Assembly (NCBI GenBank): GCA_029202545.1
Contig: CP119311.1
Location: forward strand, 5,890,001 to 5,954,000
Length of the DNA: 64,000 nucleotides
From: Candidatus Pseudobacter hemicellulosilyticus
GTDB taxonomy: Bacteria; Bacteroidota; Bacteroidia; Chitinophagales; Chitinophagaceae
Direction of reading: 5' to 3'
The notes beneath the pieces are model-generated. The model was not told the DNA's origin and searched no databases. It saw only the letters and a program-made list of their open reading frames with translations. A program made the translations under genes and the position numbers. Each line of letters opens with the position of its first letter. Positions within the stretch are counted from its first letter, which is position 1. Below, piece after piece: positions 26,480-35,344 of this stretch.

Positions 26480-27598
26480 TTATGCCCGCTTTTTATAATT
26501 GAACACGGCCCAACTATTGAGTACAACCGCAATACCGAGCACCACCGAGAGATGGTTGCGTATATCCGCAATACCGCTTCCTTTCAGCACCACCATCCGC
26601 ATCACTTCAATAAAATAGGCCACGGGGTTCAGTTTGGTGAAAGCCTGCGCCCAGGCTGGCATACTATCTATAGAGGTATACAGTCCGCCCAGCAGGATAA
26701 AGATCATCATCATGAAAAAAGAGATCAGCATGGCCTGCTGCTGACTGGACGTATAAGTGGATACCAGTAGTCCCAGGCCCAGTACCGCCAGCAGGTAGAC
26801 GGCCGCAAAGACATAGATCACCAGCAGGCTGCCAACCGGAGTTATGCCATAGATCAGCCAGGCAATCAGCAGCCCCAGGCTCAGCACCAGCAATCCCAGT
26901 ACCCAGAAAGGGATCAGCTTGCCCAGGATGAAATGGTATTTCCGGATGGGCGTCACATTGATCTGTTCAATAGTGCCGATCTCTTTTTCCTTCACAATAT
27001 TGAGCGAGGTCAGGAAAGCGCCTACCATGGTCACCAGGATCACCAGGATACCCGGCACCATAAAGAAGCGATAATTGAGATGGGGGTTGAACCAGTTGGC
27101 GCTGGTAATGGCAATGGACAGCTCCGGATTGAAGCGCGGGAACTGGATCCATTTCAGGCGTACCTCACTATTGTAGTCCTGGATGATGCTGCGCAAATAC
27201 GCCGCTCCCAGGTTAGCCTTCACGCCGTTGATAGCATTCACGGCTATGAAGAGCGTACTTTCATCTGCTCTGACCAGCATTCCTTCAAAATCCGCCGGTA
27301 TCTCCAGGATCAGGTCGGCATGGTTCTGCTCCACTTCTCCCAGGGCCTTATCAAAGGAAGGGGAATAATCATTGAGTGTAAAATAACCGGAGCTGGTAAC
27401 CTTTTCCACCAGCTGGCGCGAGTAAGTGCTATGATCATGATCCACCACACTAAGCTTTATATTCTTCACCTCATAATCGGCTGCCAGCGGTAGGATGATC
27501 AGCTGTATCAGCGGCATCACAAAGATGATCCGGATGATGGCCGGATCCCTGAAGATCTGCCGGAACTCTTTCTGCAGTAAGAATTTTAATGTACGCAT
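26480..27598 (-). CDS. ABC-2 type transporter permease
   Basis: A 372-residue inner-membrane protein of the YhhJ/YbhR class. One N-terminal membrane helix (IIFVMPLIQLIILPLAA) is followed by a large periplasmic domain (ADLILEIPADFEGMLVRAD, LNYRFFMVPGILVIL) and five C-terminal helices with the ABC-2 signature EKEIGTIEQINVTPIRKYHF. It should form a heterodimeric channel with the neighbouring permease in a drug- or lipid-exporting pump. Last gene of the TetR-controlled operon. The ATG at 27598 gives a standard start MRTLKFLL. Confidence 0.9.
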   Translation of the reverse strand: MRTLKFLLQKEFRQIFRDPAIIRIIFVMPLIQLIILPLAADYEVKNIKLSVVDHDHSTYSRQLVEKVTSSGYFTLNDYSPSFDKALGEVEQNHADLILEIPADFEGMLVRADESTLFIAVNAINGVKANLGAAYLRSIIQDYNSEVRLKWIQFPRFNPELSIAITSANWFNPHLNYRFFMVPGILVILVTMVGAFLTSLNIVKEKEIGTIEQINVTPIRKYHFILGKLIPFWVLGLLVLSLGLLIAWLIYGITPVGSLLVIYVFAAVYLLAVLGLGLLVSTYTSSQQQAMLISFFMMMIFILLGGLYTSIDSMPAWAQAFTKLNPVAYFIEVMRMVVLKGSGIADIRNHLSVVLGIAVVLNSWAVFNYKKRA

Positions 27599-27613
27599 AT
27601 CGGGCAACTATTT

Positions 27614-28720
27614 TTATGCCAGCCTGATCTTAAAAGAACGGATGGCCAGTGTGAGCAATAGCAGGGTCATACCTAATAACACCAGGGTCTCTTTCCAGAC
27701 AGCTGTGATGCCCAGGCCCTTGATCATGACCGACTGGGCAATGATATAAAACCATTTTGCCGGCACCAGGTTGGAGATCAGGCGCAACGGCAGGGGCATA
27801 TTCTCTATCGGGAACATGAACCCGCTCAGCATGACGGTGGGCAGGAACAGCCCTGTCAGGGAGATGAACATAGCCGTCTGCTGCGAAGCTGTAGCCGAAG
27901 AGATCAGCAGGCCCAATGCCAGCGAGGTGATGGTAAAGAGCAGGCTCTCCCCTATCAGCAGGAAAATATTGCCCTGGATAGGCACGTCCAGCGCCAGGGT
28001 GCTCAGCAACAGGATACTGGCAATATTGACACTGCTGAGCAGCAGGTATGGAACCGCCTTGGCCAGGATGATCTTGAGCGGCCTCACAGGGGACACCAGC
28101 ATCACTTCCATAGTACCCGTTTCTTTTTCCCGCACAATGGTGATGGCGGTCATCATGGTGCAAACCAGCATCAGCACCATAGCCATAACGCCGGGCACAA
28201 AACTGTAAGCGCCTTTCAGCTGCGGGTTGTAGAGATAACGCAGCTCAGTATTGATAGTATAGGGCAGCTTACGCTGGTTGGTGATGCGGTCCTGGTAATC
28301 CAGGATCACAGCGCTGGCGTAATTGGTGAGGGTAGTGCCTACATTGGGATCGGAGGCATCGGCAATCAGCTGCACCTGCGCACTGTTGAGGTGCTGCAGG
28401 TCCTGGTTGAAACGATGCGGAAGCACTACCACCAGCTTGATCTTTCCCTCCCGGAAGGCCTGCTCTATTTCCGTATAGGAATGCAGTTCCCGCGCTACGG
28501 TGAAATAGCGACTGGCATCCAGCTGCGTCCGGAGGGCGGCGCTGGCATCATCCTGTGCATTGTCCAGGATAGCGATCTGCGCATTCTTCACCTCGTTGGT
28601 CAGGGCAAAGCCGAAGAGCAGGATCTGCACAATGGGCATGCCCAGCAGGATCAGTATGGTGCGCCTGTCGCGAAAAATATGGTAGAACTCTTTTTTGACG
28701 AAGGAGATGAATTGTTTCAT
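27614..28720 (-). CDS. ABC-2 type transporter permease
   Basis: A 368-residue paralogue of the following permease with the same plan: N-terminal helix (TILILLGMPIVQILLFGFAL), large periplasmic domain, and C-terminal helices with EKETGTMEVMLVSPVRPLKI. It corresponds to YbhS in the E. coli YbhFSR pump. The ATG at 28720 (MKQFISFVKKEFYHIFRD) is the family start; the longer frame to 28804 overlaps the upstream ATPase gene and is less plausible. It lies 15 bases before the next permease. Confidence 0.9.
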   Translation of the reverse strand: MKQFISFVKKEFYHIFRDRRTILILLGMPIVQILLFGFALTNEVKNAQIAILDNAQDDASAALRTQLDASRYFTVARELHSYTEIEQAFREGKIKLVVVLPHRFNQDLQHLNSAQVQLIADASDPNVGTTLTNYASAVILDYQDRITNQRKLPYTINTELRYLYNPQLKGAYSFVPGVMAMVLMLVCTMMTAITIVREKETGTMEVMLVSPVRPLKIILAKAVPYLLLSSVNIASILLLSTLALDVPIQGNIFLLIGESLLFTITSLALGLLISSATASQQTAMFISLTGLFLPTVMLSGFMFPIENMPLPLRLISNLVPAKWFYIIAQSVMIKGLGITAVWKETLVLLGMTLLLLTLAIRSFKIRLA

Positions 28721-28739
28721 CTGTGCTTTTTTAAGAGAA

Positions 28740-29489
28740 TTAATCGGCGCTGCGGACAGCCTTCCGGGCCAGCCGCAGGAATACCTCATCCATTGAAGCA
28801 GCATTCATGGAAGCGCGCAGCTCAGCCGGGCTGCCCAGGGCCTCTACCCTGCCGTCCACCATGATGGATACCCGGTTGCAATACTCTGCTTCATCCATAT
28901 AGTGCGTGGTCACAAAGACCGTGATGCCATTGTCCGCCGCCCGGTAGATCAGGTTCCAGAACTCGCGACGGGTAACAGGATCTACCCCACCCGTTGGTTC
29001 ATCCAGGAATACGATCCTGGGTTCATGAAAGATGGCCACAGAAAAAGCCAGCTTCTGCTTCCAGCCCAGGGGCAGGGACCGCACCAGTTTATTGGCTTCT
29101 GCTTCCAGCTGCAGTTCCTGTAGCAGGTAAGCTGTTTTCTCTTTGATGAAGGCATCGCTCCTGCCATAGATGCCAGCATAGAACCGGATATTCTCCCGCA
29201 CCGTCAGGTCCTCATACAGGGAGAACTTCTGGCTCATATAGCCGATATTTCGTTTGATCTGCTCCGTTTGCCGGTATACATCAAAACCGGCTACAGTGGC
29301 TTTGCCTCCGGTGGGGATCGACAAACCGCATAACATCCGCATGGCTGTGGTCTTGCCCGCACCGTTGGCGCCGAGAAAGCCAAATATCTCGCCTTTTTGT
29401 ACGCTGAAGCTGATACCGTCCACCGCTTTGAAATCACCAAAACGCTTGGTCAGCTTTTCCGCCGTTATAATGGGTTCATTGTTGTTCAT
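28740..29489 (-). CDS. ABC transporter ATP-binding protein
   Basis: A 249-residue ATPase. Walker A GANGAGKTTAM, Q-loop region KFSLYEDLTV, a divergent signature segment RSLPLGWKQKLAFSV, Walker B RIVFLDEPTGGVDP and H-loop FVTTHYMDEAEYC. It matches one half of YbhF, which is a fused tandem ATPase in enterobacteria; here the two halves are separate genes. The start overlaps the preceding gene's stop by four bases (ATGA), indicating translational coupling. Confidence 0.93.
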   Translation of the reverse strand: MNNNEPIITAEKLTKRFGDFKAVDGISFSVQKGEIFGFLGANGAGKTTAMRMLCGLSIPTGGKATVAGFDVYRQTEQIKRNIGYMSQKFSLYEDLTVRENIRFYAGIYGRSDAFIKEKTAYLLQELQLEAEANKLVRSLPLGWKQKLAFSVAIFHEPRIVFLDEPTGGVDPVTRREFWNLIYRAADNGITVFVTTHYMDEAEYCNRVSIMVDGRVEALGSPAELRASMNAASMDEVFLRLARKAVRSAD

Positions 29490-30460
29490 AGGGTTGTTGT
29501 TTGGGTAGCTGTATGCTTCATCAGGTCCATAAAACAGTCTTCAATACCCGGGCTGATGGGCCGGATCTCCAGGCCCCCATGTTGTTTGCTTTCCAGGTAC
29601 TGCCGTAAGCTGTCCAGCTGGTAACCGGGTTTCATCACCACATGGTGGTACTCGCCAAAGGAATGGCAGTCTTCCACCTGGTCAAAAGCTTTGAGGTCCT
29701 GCTGCAAAGGCAGCATACGGTTCGACTTCACCGCCAGCAATGGCTTACCGTACTGGTCAATGATACCCTGTGGCGTATCAATGCGCAGCAGCTGCCCGTC
29801 CTGCATCAGGGCTACGCGGTCGCAGAGACTGGCCTCATCCATATACGGCGTGGACACCAGTATAGTGATGCCCTGCTGCTTCAGCTGTTTCAGCATCTCC
29901 CAGAACTCTTTGCGGGACACCACATCCACGCCTGTGGTTGGTTCGTCCAAAAAAAGTACTACTGGTTTATGGATCAGTGCGCAGCTAAGGGCCAGCTTTT
30001 GTTTCATGCCCCCGGAGAGTTTACCCGCCCTGCGTTCCCGGAAAGGTTCTATCTGCGAATAGATGTCTTTGATCAGTGCGTAGTTGGCTGTTACGGTGGT
30101 GTTGAAGATGGTGGCAAAGAATTCCAGGTTCTCTGCTACGGTGAGGTCCTGGTACAGGGAGAATTTTCCCGGCATATACCCCACCTGCCGGCGGATGGTC
30201 TTAAAATCTTTTACCACATCCAGCCCGTTGACCGTAGCGCTGCCAGCATCGGGCAGCAGCAGGGTGGTCAGCATCCGGAACAGGGAGGTCTTACCAGCCC
30301 CGTCCGGACCAATGATGCCAAACAGCTCACCACGTTCCACCTGGAAGGAGATGCCGCGTACGGCAGCTACCGTTTCCTTTTTGGCGCCATAACGTTTCAC
30401 CAGGTTGTTCACCACGATGGCCGCTCCGGCAGGTTGGTTAGTGGAAAAGGACTTCTCCAT
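29486..30460 (-). CDS. ABC transporter ATP-binding protein
   Basis: A 324-residue ATPase with Walker A GPDGAGKTSLF, signature KLSGGMKQKLALSCAL, Walker B VVLFLDEPTTGVDV and H-loop LVSTPYMDEASLCD (Pro where His is usual). About 75 residues follow the ATPase core. The H-loop His is replaced, so this subunit may be the less active of the pair with the neighbouring ATPase. Its start overlaps the HlyD gene by 23 bases and its stop overlaps the next gene by 4. Confidence 0.9.
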   Translation of the reverse strand: MEKSFSTNQPAGAAIVVNNLVKRYGAKKETVAAVRGISFQVERGELFGIIGPDGAGKTSLFRMLTTLLLPDAGSATVNGLDVVKDFKTIRRQVGYMPGKFSLYQDLTVAENLEFFATIFNTTVTANYALIKDIYSQIEPFRERRAGKLSGGMKQKLALSCALIHKPVVLFLDEPTTGVDVVSRKEFWEMLKQLKQQGITILVSTPYMDEASLCDRVALMQDGQLLRIDTPQGIIDQYGKPLLAVKSNRMLPLQQDLKAFDQVEDCHSFGEYHHVVMKPGYQLDSLRQYLESKQHGGLEIRPISPGIEDCFMDLMKHTATQTTTL

Positions 30461-31379
30461 ACATGCCTATTTTGAGGTATCCGTCATTCTTTACTTTGAT
30501 CTTGATGGCATAGACCAGGTTAGCCCTTTCTTCCTTGGTCTGGATGGTCTTGGGCGTGAACTCCGCCTTGCCGGAGATCCAGGTGATAGTGCCGGGCAGT
30601 TCGCGGTATTTATCCGGTCCGTCATCCACCAGTACACGCACGGGTTGCTGCAACCTGATAGCAGGCAGTTGGTTACCCGTGATATAAGCACGCAGGGTCA
30701 TGGTGGAGAGATCGGCAATTTTATACAGGGCCTTGCCGGCATTGGTCATCTCCCCGGCTTCGGCATATTTGGTGATCACAGTGCCCGCTACCGGGTTGGT
30801 GATCTGGGCACGTTTGAGCTGGTCGTCCAGCTGCGCCACCCGCTTCTCCAGCGGTTTTCCTTCACTGAGGATGCCACGGTTCTGCGTACCTGTATTGCTG
30901 CGCTGTACATTGATCTGCTGGCGGGTGACAACCATCTGCTTTTTCACCACATCGATCTGTGCATCCATATCGTCCAGCTGCTTGCCGGTAGCGGCATCGC
31001 TTTTCAGCAGGTTCTCGATCCGCTTTCTTTCATGGAGCAGGTTGTCCAGCTGCGACTGCTGCACTACCAGCTGGTCCTGCAGCAATTTTATCTGGGGCGA
31101 AAGATCAGCCGTTCTTTCCCCGAGCGCTTCAATGCTGGCGCGTACCTGCTCTTTCTGCAATTGCAGGTTCTCGGCATCTATCAGTCCAATCACTTTGTCT
31201 TTGGGAATGGAATCGCCTTCTTCAATGCTGAAGGCAAGCAGCTTTCCGGCCAGTTCGGCAGATACGATCACTTCATCCACCTCAAAACTGCCGGTGGCGT
31301 CAAAAGTTTTTTTATTGCCCCCGCAGGCCGTCAGCAGCACGGTGAACAGGAGGCAGACAGGGACCAGTATTCTTTTCAT
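30438..31379 (-). CDS. HlyD-family periplasmic adaptor lipoprotein
   Basis: A 313-residue membrane-fusion protein. Lipoprotein signal (LLTAC, Cys 19), lipoyl/barrel-sandwich halves (GSFEVDEVIVSAELAGKLLA and AGTVITKYAEAGEMTNAG) flanking a long coiled-coil hairpin (residues about 75-185), then a beta-barrel (MTLRAYITGNQLPAIRLQ). It links the inner-membrane ABC pump to the TolC-type exit duct, like YbhG. Encoded between the tolC-like and ATPase genes. Confidence 0.92.
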   Translation of the reverse strand: MKRILVPVCLLFTVLLTACGGNKKTFDATGSFEVDEVIVSAELAGKLLAFSIEEGDSIPKDKVIGLIDAENLQLQKEQVRASIEALGERTADLSPQIKLLQDQLVVQQSQLDNLLHERKRIENLLKSDAATGKQLDDMDAQIDVVKKQMVVTRQQINVQRSNTGTQNRGILSEGKPLEKRVAQLDDQLKRAQITNPVAGTVITKYAEAGEMTNAGKALYKIADLSTMTLRAYITGNQLPAIRLQQPVRVLVDDGPDKYRELPGTITWISGKAEFTPKTIQTKEERANLVYAIKIKVKNDGYLKIGMYGEVLFH

Positions 31380-31391
31380 TGTCGGTAGTTT

Positions 31392-32687
31392 TTATTGGTT
31401 GCCGGAAATGGATTGGTAATTGAGTTGGGCCTGCAACAGCTGCAGTTTATGGGTGATGAGCAGCAGCCGGGCCTGGTCTTCCGCATTCACTTCGCGGAGA
31501 TAATCATTAGCTGTGATAACGCCATTTTCCAGCTGGGCATTGGCGGCCTGCTTCACGCGGGTGCGCAGGTCAATGATCTGCTCATCGGTACGGATCAGCT
31601 GCTCCAGCTTGTCCCAATCGGAGCGTTGCTGCCGCAGCTGGGATTCCGTGTTGAGCAGGAACACATCTTTCTGCACGGCCACCATCCGCTGGTTGACATC
31701 CAGCAGCTGCTTTTCTTTTTTAGCAGTATAGAGTCCGCCGAGCGACCAGTTCAGCCGCAGGCCGGTGAGGTAGTACCAGTCGAACTGATTACTCAGCATA
31801 TTGAGGCCGGGCCTTCCATAGCCACCCTGGAAAAATACGCTGGTGCGCGGCCGGTTCTTTGCATTCACCAGTTGCTCCTGCACCTGGTAGAGACTGTCCT
31901 GGTAGCGGAACAGCTGCAGCTCGGGCCGGTTAATAGCTTCCGGAATAGCCGCTACTGCTGTGGGCAATGAGAGCTGTACAGAATCTTCCAGGCTGCGGTT
32001 GATGAACAGACCCAGTACTTCCAGCAGGCCCCTGCGATTGGCCGCCAGTTCAATACTGCGCTGGTCTGTTTTCAGCAGCTCAGCTTCCAGCACCAGCTGG
32101 TTGCTGCGGAGTACGGTACCATGCTGCACCTGCGCTGTTACGCGACGCACACCCAGTTCCAGATCAGCTTTGATGAGGGCAGTTTGTTTCAGCTGCTCAT
32201 CAATCAGCAATATGCCCAGGTAGAGTTGGTTGATGCGGTCCTTGATCTTGTAGAGTTCTACTTCCGCCTGCTGGTCGCTCACCAGGGCGCTCACCCGCTG
32301 TACATTCTTCTGGGCGGCTGAATTACCGCCATCATAGAGCAGCTGTGAAACCTCAGCAGTGAGCTTGTACTGGTCCTTGGCCGGTTCATCAATATTGATA
32401 CCGGGAATTTTGACCGGCACGCTGGTGACTTCCGATTGGTACGTGGCCTGTCCTGCAATAGCCAGCTGCGGCAGGTAGCCCTTGCTGATATTGCTGATGC
32501 TGAGATCAGCCGTGCGGCGCACCAGGTCTTTCTGGCAGATCATGGGATAATGCTGCTGCGCCAGCTGCCAGGCCTGTTCCAGGCTGAGCGAAGAGGGCTC
32601 CTGCGCCAGGGCGGGACTGGCCACAAAAAGCGCCAGCACCAGCCTCCATTTAACCAACTTATTTAACCATTTAGTCAAATGCTGCAT
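31392..32687 (-). CDS. TolC-family outer-membrane efflux protein
   Basis: A 431-residue protein with a signal peptide (WRLVLALFVASPALAQ) and two repeats of the OEP helical hairpin pattern (LSLEQAWQLAQQHYPMICQ; QVSALVSDQQ-type helices; ILLIDEQLKQTALIKADLEL). It should form the trimeric exit duct of the pump. It starts nine bases after the tetR stop. The first codons contain an operator-like inverted repeat (32661-32680) similar to the one in front of tetR. Confidence 0.92.
   Translation of the reverse strand: MQHLTKWLNKLVKWRLVLALFVASPALAQEPSSLSLEQAWQLAQQHYPMICQKDLVRRTADLSISNISKGYLPQLAIAGQATYQSEVTSVPVKIPGINIDEPAKDQYKLTAEVSQLLYDGGNSAAQKNVQRVSALVSDQQAEVELYKIKDRINQLYLGILLIDEQLKQTALIKADLELGVRRVTAQVQHGTVLRSNQLVLEAELLKTDQRSIELAANRRGLLEVLGLFINRSLEDSVQLSLPTAVAAIPEAINRPELQLFRYQDSLYQVQEQLVNAKNRPRTSVFFQGGYGRPGLNMLSNQFDWYYLTGLRLNWSLGGLYTAKKEKQLLDVNQRMVAVQKDVFLLNTESQLRQQRSDWDKLEQLIRTDEQIIDLRTRVKQAANAQLENGVITANDYLREVNAEDQARLLLITHKLQLLQAQLNYQSISGNQ
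32661..32680. promoter_or_regulatory. Second TetR-operator-like inverted repeat, inside tolC start
   Basis: ATTTAAC-n6-GTCAAAT on the plus strand resembles the tetR operator GTTTAAC-n6-GTTAAAC, with one mismatch between its arms and the same six-base spacer. It overlaps codons 3-9 of the tolC-like gene. Confidence 0.45.
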
Positions 32688-32695
32688 AAAAAAAT

Positions 32696-33313
32696 TTATT
32701 TGCGTATAGAATCGATGATAAAATCGGCTACGGAAGTTTTTCGCTCATTCATGAGGGCAAAGAATTGCTGGTCGTTGATATCCCAGACCAGTTTGGCCAT
32801 GGGCCTGGCGGCAAAAGGAAAGATGCAGAGCGCCATCAGGTTGATCACCAGTTGAGCAGGCTGTATCGGTTTAATAATTCCTGCGGCTATTTCCCGCTCT
32901 ACCTGTTTGGCGAAGATCTGCACGGCCGGTCTTTTACCGCCCCAGATCCTTTCCAGGAAAACAGTGGGATCCTGCTTCTGCATTTCGCCGATCATAAAAG
33001 CCGGCAGGAAAGGGTTTTCCATCAGCATGCTGATATAAGCGTCTGTAAAAGCATGCAGCTTATCAAACACGGGCATATCGGCTTCAAACAGTATACTCAC
33101 CCGGGGCATGAACCGCGTGGCCGCTTCCAGGAAGATCACTTCAAACAGCTTTTCCTTGCTGCGGAAATAATAATGCAGCAACGCTTTGTTGATGCCGGCC
33201 CTGTCCGCAATATCCTGCATCCTTGCCCCTGCCATACCCTGCTCCAGGAATACCAGCCTCGCTGCTTCTAAGATCTTCTGCTCTGTACTATCGTCTGTCT
33301 TCGCCTCAACCAT
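32696..33313 (-). CDS. TetR-family transcriptional regulator
   Basis: A 205-residue repressor. The N-terminal helix-turn-helix reads ARMQDIADRAGINKALLHYY followed by FRSKEKLFEVIF; the C-terminal domain is a helical ligand-binding core. It is the first gene of its own operon with the efflux genes downstream, so it probably represses the pump until a substrate binds. The ATG at 33313 is preferred: a perfect inverted-repeat operator and promoter lie immediately upstream, and the longer frame to 33367 would run through them. Confidence 0.93.
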   Translation of the reverse strand: MVEAKTDDSTEQKILEAARLVFLEQGMAGARMQDIADRAGINKALLHYYFRSKEKLFEVIFLEAATRFMPRVSILFEADMPVFDKLHAFTDAYISMLMENPFLPAFMIGEMQKQDPTVFLERIWGGKRPAVQIFAKQVEREIAAGIIKPIQPAQLVINLMALCIFPFAARPMAKLVWDINDQQFFALMNERKTSVADFIIDSIRK

Positions 33314-33316
33314 ATA

Positions 33317-33336
33317 GTTTAACCAAATAGTTAAAC
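33317..33336. promoter_or_regulatory. TetR operator (perfect inverted repeat)
   Basis: GTTTAAC (33317-33323), six bases, GTTAAAC (33330-33336): perfect 7-base arms. It abuts the -7 element on its downstream side and ends four bases before the tetR ATG, so bound repressor would block transcription start. Confidence 0.8.
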
Positions 33337-33368
33337 CAAAGGTAAAAAGGGAATCCCGGGCGGCCAAA
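33337..33368 (-). promoter_or_regulatory. Promoter of the tetR-efflux operon
   Basis: TTTG, 20 bases, TACCTTTG: both elements match the Bacteroidota primary sigma consensus (-33 TTTG, -7 TAnnTTTG). The best promoter match seen in the window. Confidence 0.8.
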
Positions 33369-33390
33369 TCTTTTTGAATACCCGAGGCTG

Positions 33391-33435
33391 GGGCAGCGCC
33401 TTCTCACCCGCCGGCGGCGGGTGAGAAGACGCCCC
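33391..33435 (-). terminator. Long hairpin after hmgA
   Basis: A perfect 13-base-pair stem (33400-33412 with 33416-33428, three-base loop), extended by further GC pairs with small bulges to 33391 and 33435. It begins one base after the hmgA stop. No U-run follows, so it may act as a 3' stabiliser or factor-dependent terminator. Confidence 0.6.
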
Positions 33436-33436
33436 G

Positions 33437-34594
33437 TTACTCTGCCCAGCTCATGGTATAATTTTCATTCTCAATCTCCAGCGCCTCCTTCGTCAGCTGC
33501 AACGGGTGGAAAGTATCCACCATCACCGCCAGCTCTTTGGTCTCTTTAGCGCCGATGCTTTTCTCCACCGCTCCCGGGTGTGGTCCATGGGGGATGCCCG
33601 CAGGATGCAGGGTGATCATGCCTCTTGTCACATGCTTGCGGCTCATGAAATCGCCATCCACATAGTACAGCACTTCATCACTGTCAATATTGCTGTGGTT
33701 ATAGGGCGCAGGAATGGCCTGCGGATGGTAATCAAACAGCCGCGGGCAGAAAGAGCAGACCACAAAATTATGCGCTTCAAAGGTCTGGTGTACCGGTGGC
33801 GGCTGGTGTACGCGACCGGTAATGGGCTCAAAATCATGGATGCTGAACGCAAAAGGATAACAGTAGCCATCCCAGCCGATCACGTCAAAAGGATGATGCG
33901 CATAATGCAATCCGTACAGCACGCCCTTCTTTTTGGTCTTGATCAGGAAATCGCCTTTCTCATCAAAACTGGGCAGGTTCTGCGGCCCTCGGATATCCCG
34001 CTCGCAATAGGGAGAATGCTCCAGCAGCTGCCCATACTTACTCATATACCGCTTGGGATAGCGGATAGGACTGAATGATTCTACAATGAACAGGCGGTTA
34101 TTGGTATTCCGGAATTCGATCTGGTAAATAGTGCCGCGGGGGATCACCAGGTAATCGCCGTAACCGAAAGGCAGCTCGCCATACATCGTGCGCAGCACAC
34201 CTTCTCCTTCATGCACAAAGATCATTTCATCGGCATCCGCATTTTTGAAAAAATAATTTGTCATACTGCCAGTGGGCGCCGCCAGTACAATATGCAGATC
34301 GTTATTGACCAGAACGGGTATGCGGCTTTCCAGGTAATCGCTGGCCGGTTTGATCTGGAAACCTTCAAAGCTGCGGTGCTTCAGCATTTTTTCTTCCGCT
34401 ACGGTGGGCATTACATTCACCGGCTCATCCGTGCGGATGATCTGTGTTGGCGGATGGATATGGTAGAGCAGGGAATAATCGTTGGAAAAACCTTCGGTCG
34501 AGAACAGCTGTTCAGAATACAGCGCGCCATCCGGTTTGCGGAACTGGGTATGCCGTTTTTGGGGGATCTGCCCCAGGGTATAATAGTGCGCCAT
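33437..34594 (-). CDS. hmgA: Homogentisate 1,2-dioxygenase
   Basis: Ring-cleaving Fe(II) enzyme of tyrosine/phenylalanine breakdown, turning homogentisate into maleylacetoacetate. 385 residues, with a cupin core. HPPTQI near the N-terminus, DADEMIFVHEGEGVL, FGYGDYLVIPRGTIYQIEF and the C-terminal iron-site region (IPAPYNHSNIDSDEVLYYVD, ITLHPAGIPHGPHPGA) carry the conserved His and Glu ligands. It stands alone here; the other catabolic genes are not in the window. A short aromatic-rich open frame lies 90 bases upstream. Confidence 0.95.
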   Translation of the reverse strand: MAHYYTLGQIPQKRHTQFRKPDGALYSEQLFSTEGFSNDYSLLYHIHPPTQIIRTDEPVNVMPTVAEEKMLKHRSFEGFQIKPASDYLESRIPVLVNNDLHIVLAAPTGSMTNYFFKNADADEMIFVHEGEGVLRTMYGELPFGYGDYLVIPRGTIYQIEFRNTNNRLFIVESFSPIRYPKRYMSKYGQLLEHSPYCERDIRGPQNLPSFDEKGDFLIKTKKKGVLYGLHYAHHPFDVIGWDGYCYPFAFSIHDFEPITGRVHQPPPVHQTFEAHNFVVCSFCPRLFDYHPQAIPAPYNHSNIDSDEVLYYVDGDFMSRKHVTRGMITLHPAGIPHGPHPGAVEKSIGAKETKELAVMVDTFHPLQLTKEALEIENENYTMSWAE

Positions 34595-34684
34595 GGCTCA
34601 ATGGTTTTAAAGATGATAATGTTCGGCTTATCCTTTTAAAGGAAGGCCATAAATCAGCTAATAAAGAAGGTATGGGAAGAAGGG

Positions 34685-34777
34685 CTACAGGCCGTCTGAC
34701 TCAAGGGCCACCATCAGGAAATAGTATTTCCAGCGGCGTTTATCAATCCAGTAGGTAAAATTTCTGAAGAAAGGCAT
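34685..34777 (-). CDS. Possible small aromatic-rich protein upstream of hmgA
   Basis: An ATG-initiated frame of 30 residues beginning MPFFRNFTYWIDKRRWKYYF. Nine of the first 20 residues are Phe, Tyr or Trp, with clustered basic residues. A -7-like element (TATCTTTA, 34796-34803) lies about 19 bases upstream. It could be a small membrane-associated protein or a leader peptide for hmgA; there is no terminator-like U-run between it and hmgA. No family recognised, so existence is uncertain. Confidence 0.4.
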   Translation of the reverse strand: MPFFRNFTYWIDKRRWKYYFLMVALESDGL

Positions 34778-34849
34778 GTGTATCAATCGTTGTATTAAAG
34801 ATACCGTTTTTTGTATTTAATCCCGATTTTTGCGGCCAACTATTAGCCT

Positions 34850-35344
34850 ATGACCCGCATCGGACTGATCTCGGACACCCATCATTACCTGGACCCCGCC
34901 GTTTTTACACATTTTGACAAATGTGATGAGATCTGGCATGCGGGCGATTTTGGCACCGCCGCCATAGCTGACCAGCTGGCCGCCTTCAAACCCCTGAAAG
35001 GCGTGTACGGCAATATTGATGGCGCTGATATCAGAAGCCGCTTCCCGGAAAAACTGCGCTGGACCTGCGAAGAAGTGGAGGTCTGTATGATCCATATCGG
35101 CGGCTATCCACCCCGCTACAATCCGGCTGTCAAAAAAGAGCTGACGGCCCACCCGCCCCAGCTGTTCATTGCCGGTCACTCCCATATCCTCAAGGTCATC
35201 TTTGATCCTGGGTTGCAGTGCCTGCACATGAATCCTGGCGCCGCCGGCCGGGAAGGCTGGCACAAGGTCCGGACCCTGATCCGTTTTGTGATTGACGGAA
35301 AGCAAATGAAGGATTGCGAAGTGATTGAACTGGGAAAACGGTAA
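34850..35344 (+). CDS. YfcE-type metallophosphoesterase
   Basis: A 164-residue calcineurin-like phosphodiesterase. Metal-binding motifs: GLISDTHHYLD (D-x-H), IWHAGDFG (GD), VYGNIDG (GN-D variant of GNHD), CMIHIGGYPP and FIAGHSHIL (GHSH). These fit the YfcE/MJ0936 group, which hydrolyses phosphodiesters; the natural substrate is not known. It is divergent from hmgA and its upstream small frame. Confidence 0.9.
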   Translation: MTRIGLISDTHHYLDPAVFTHFDKCDEIWHAGDFGTAAIADQLAAFKPLKGVYGNIDGADIRSRFPEKLRWTCEEVEVCMIHIGGYPPRYNPAVKKELTAHPPQLFIAGHSHILKVIFDPGLQCLHMNPGAAGREGWHKVRTLIRFVIDGKQMKDCEVIELGKR

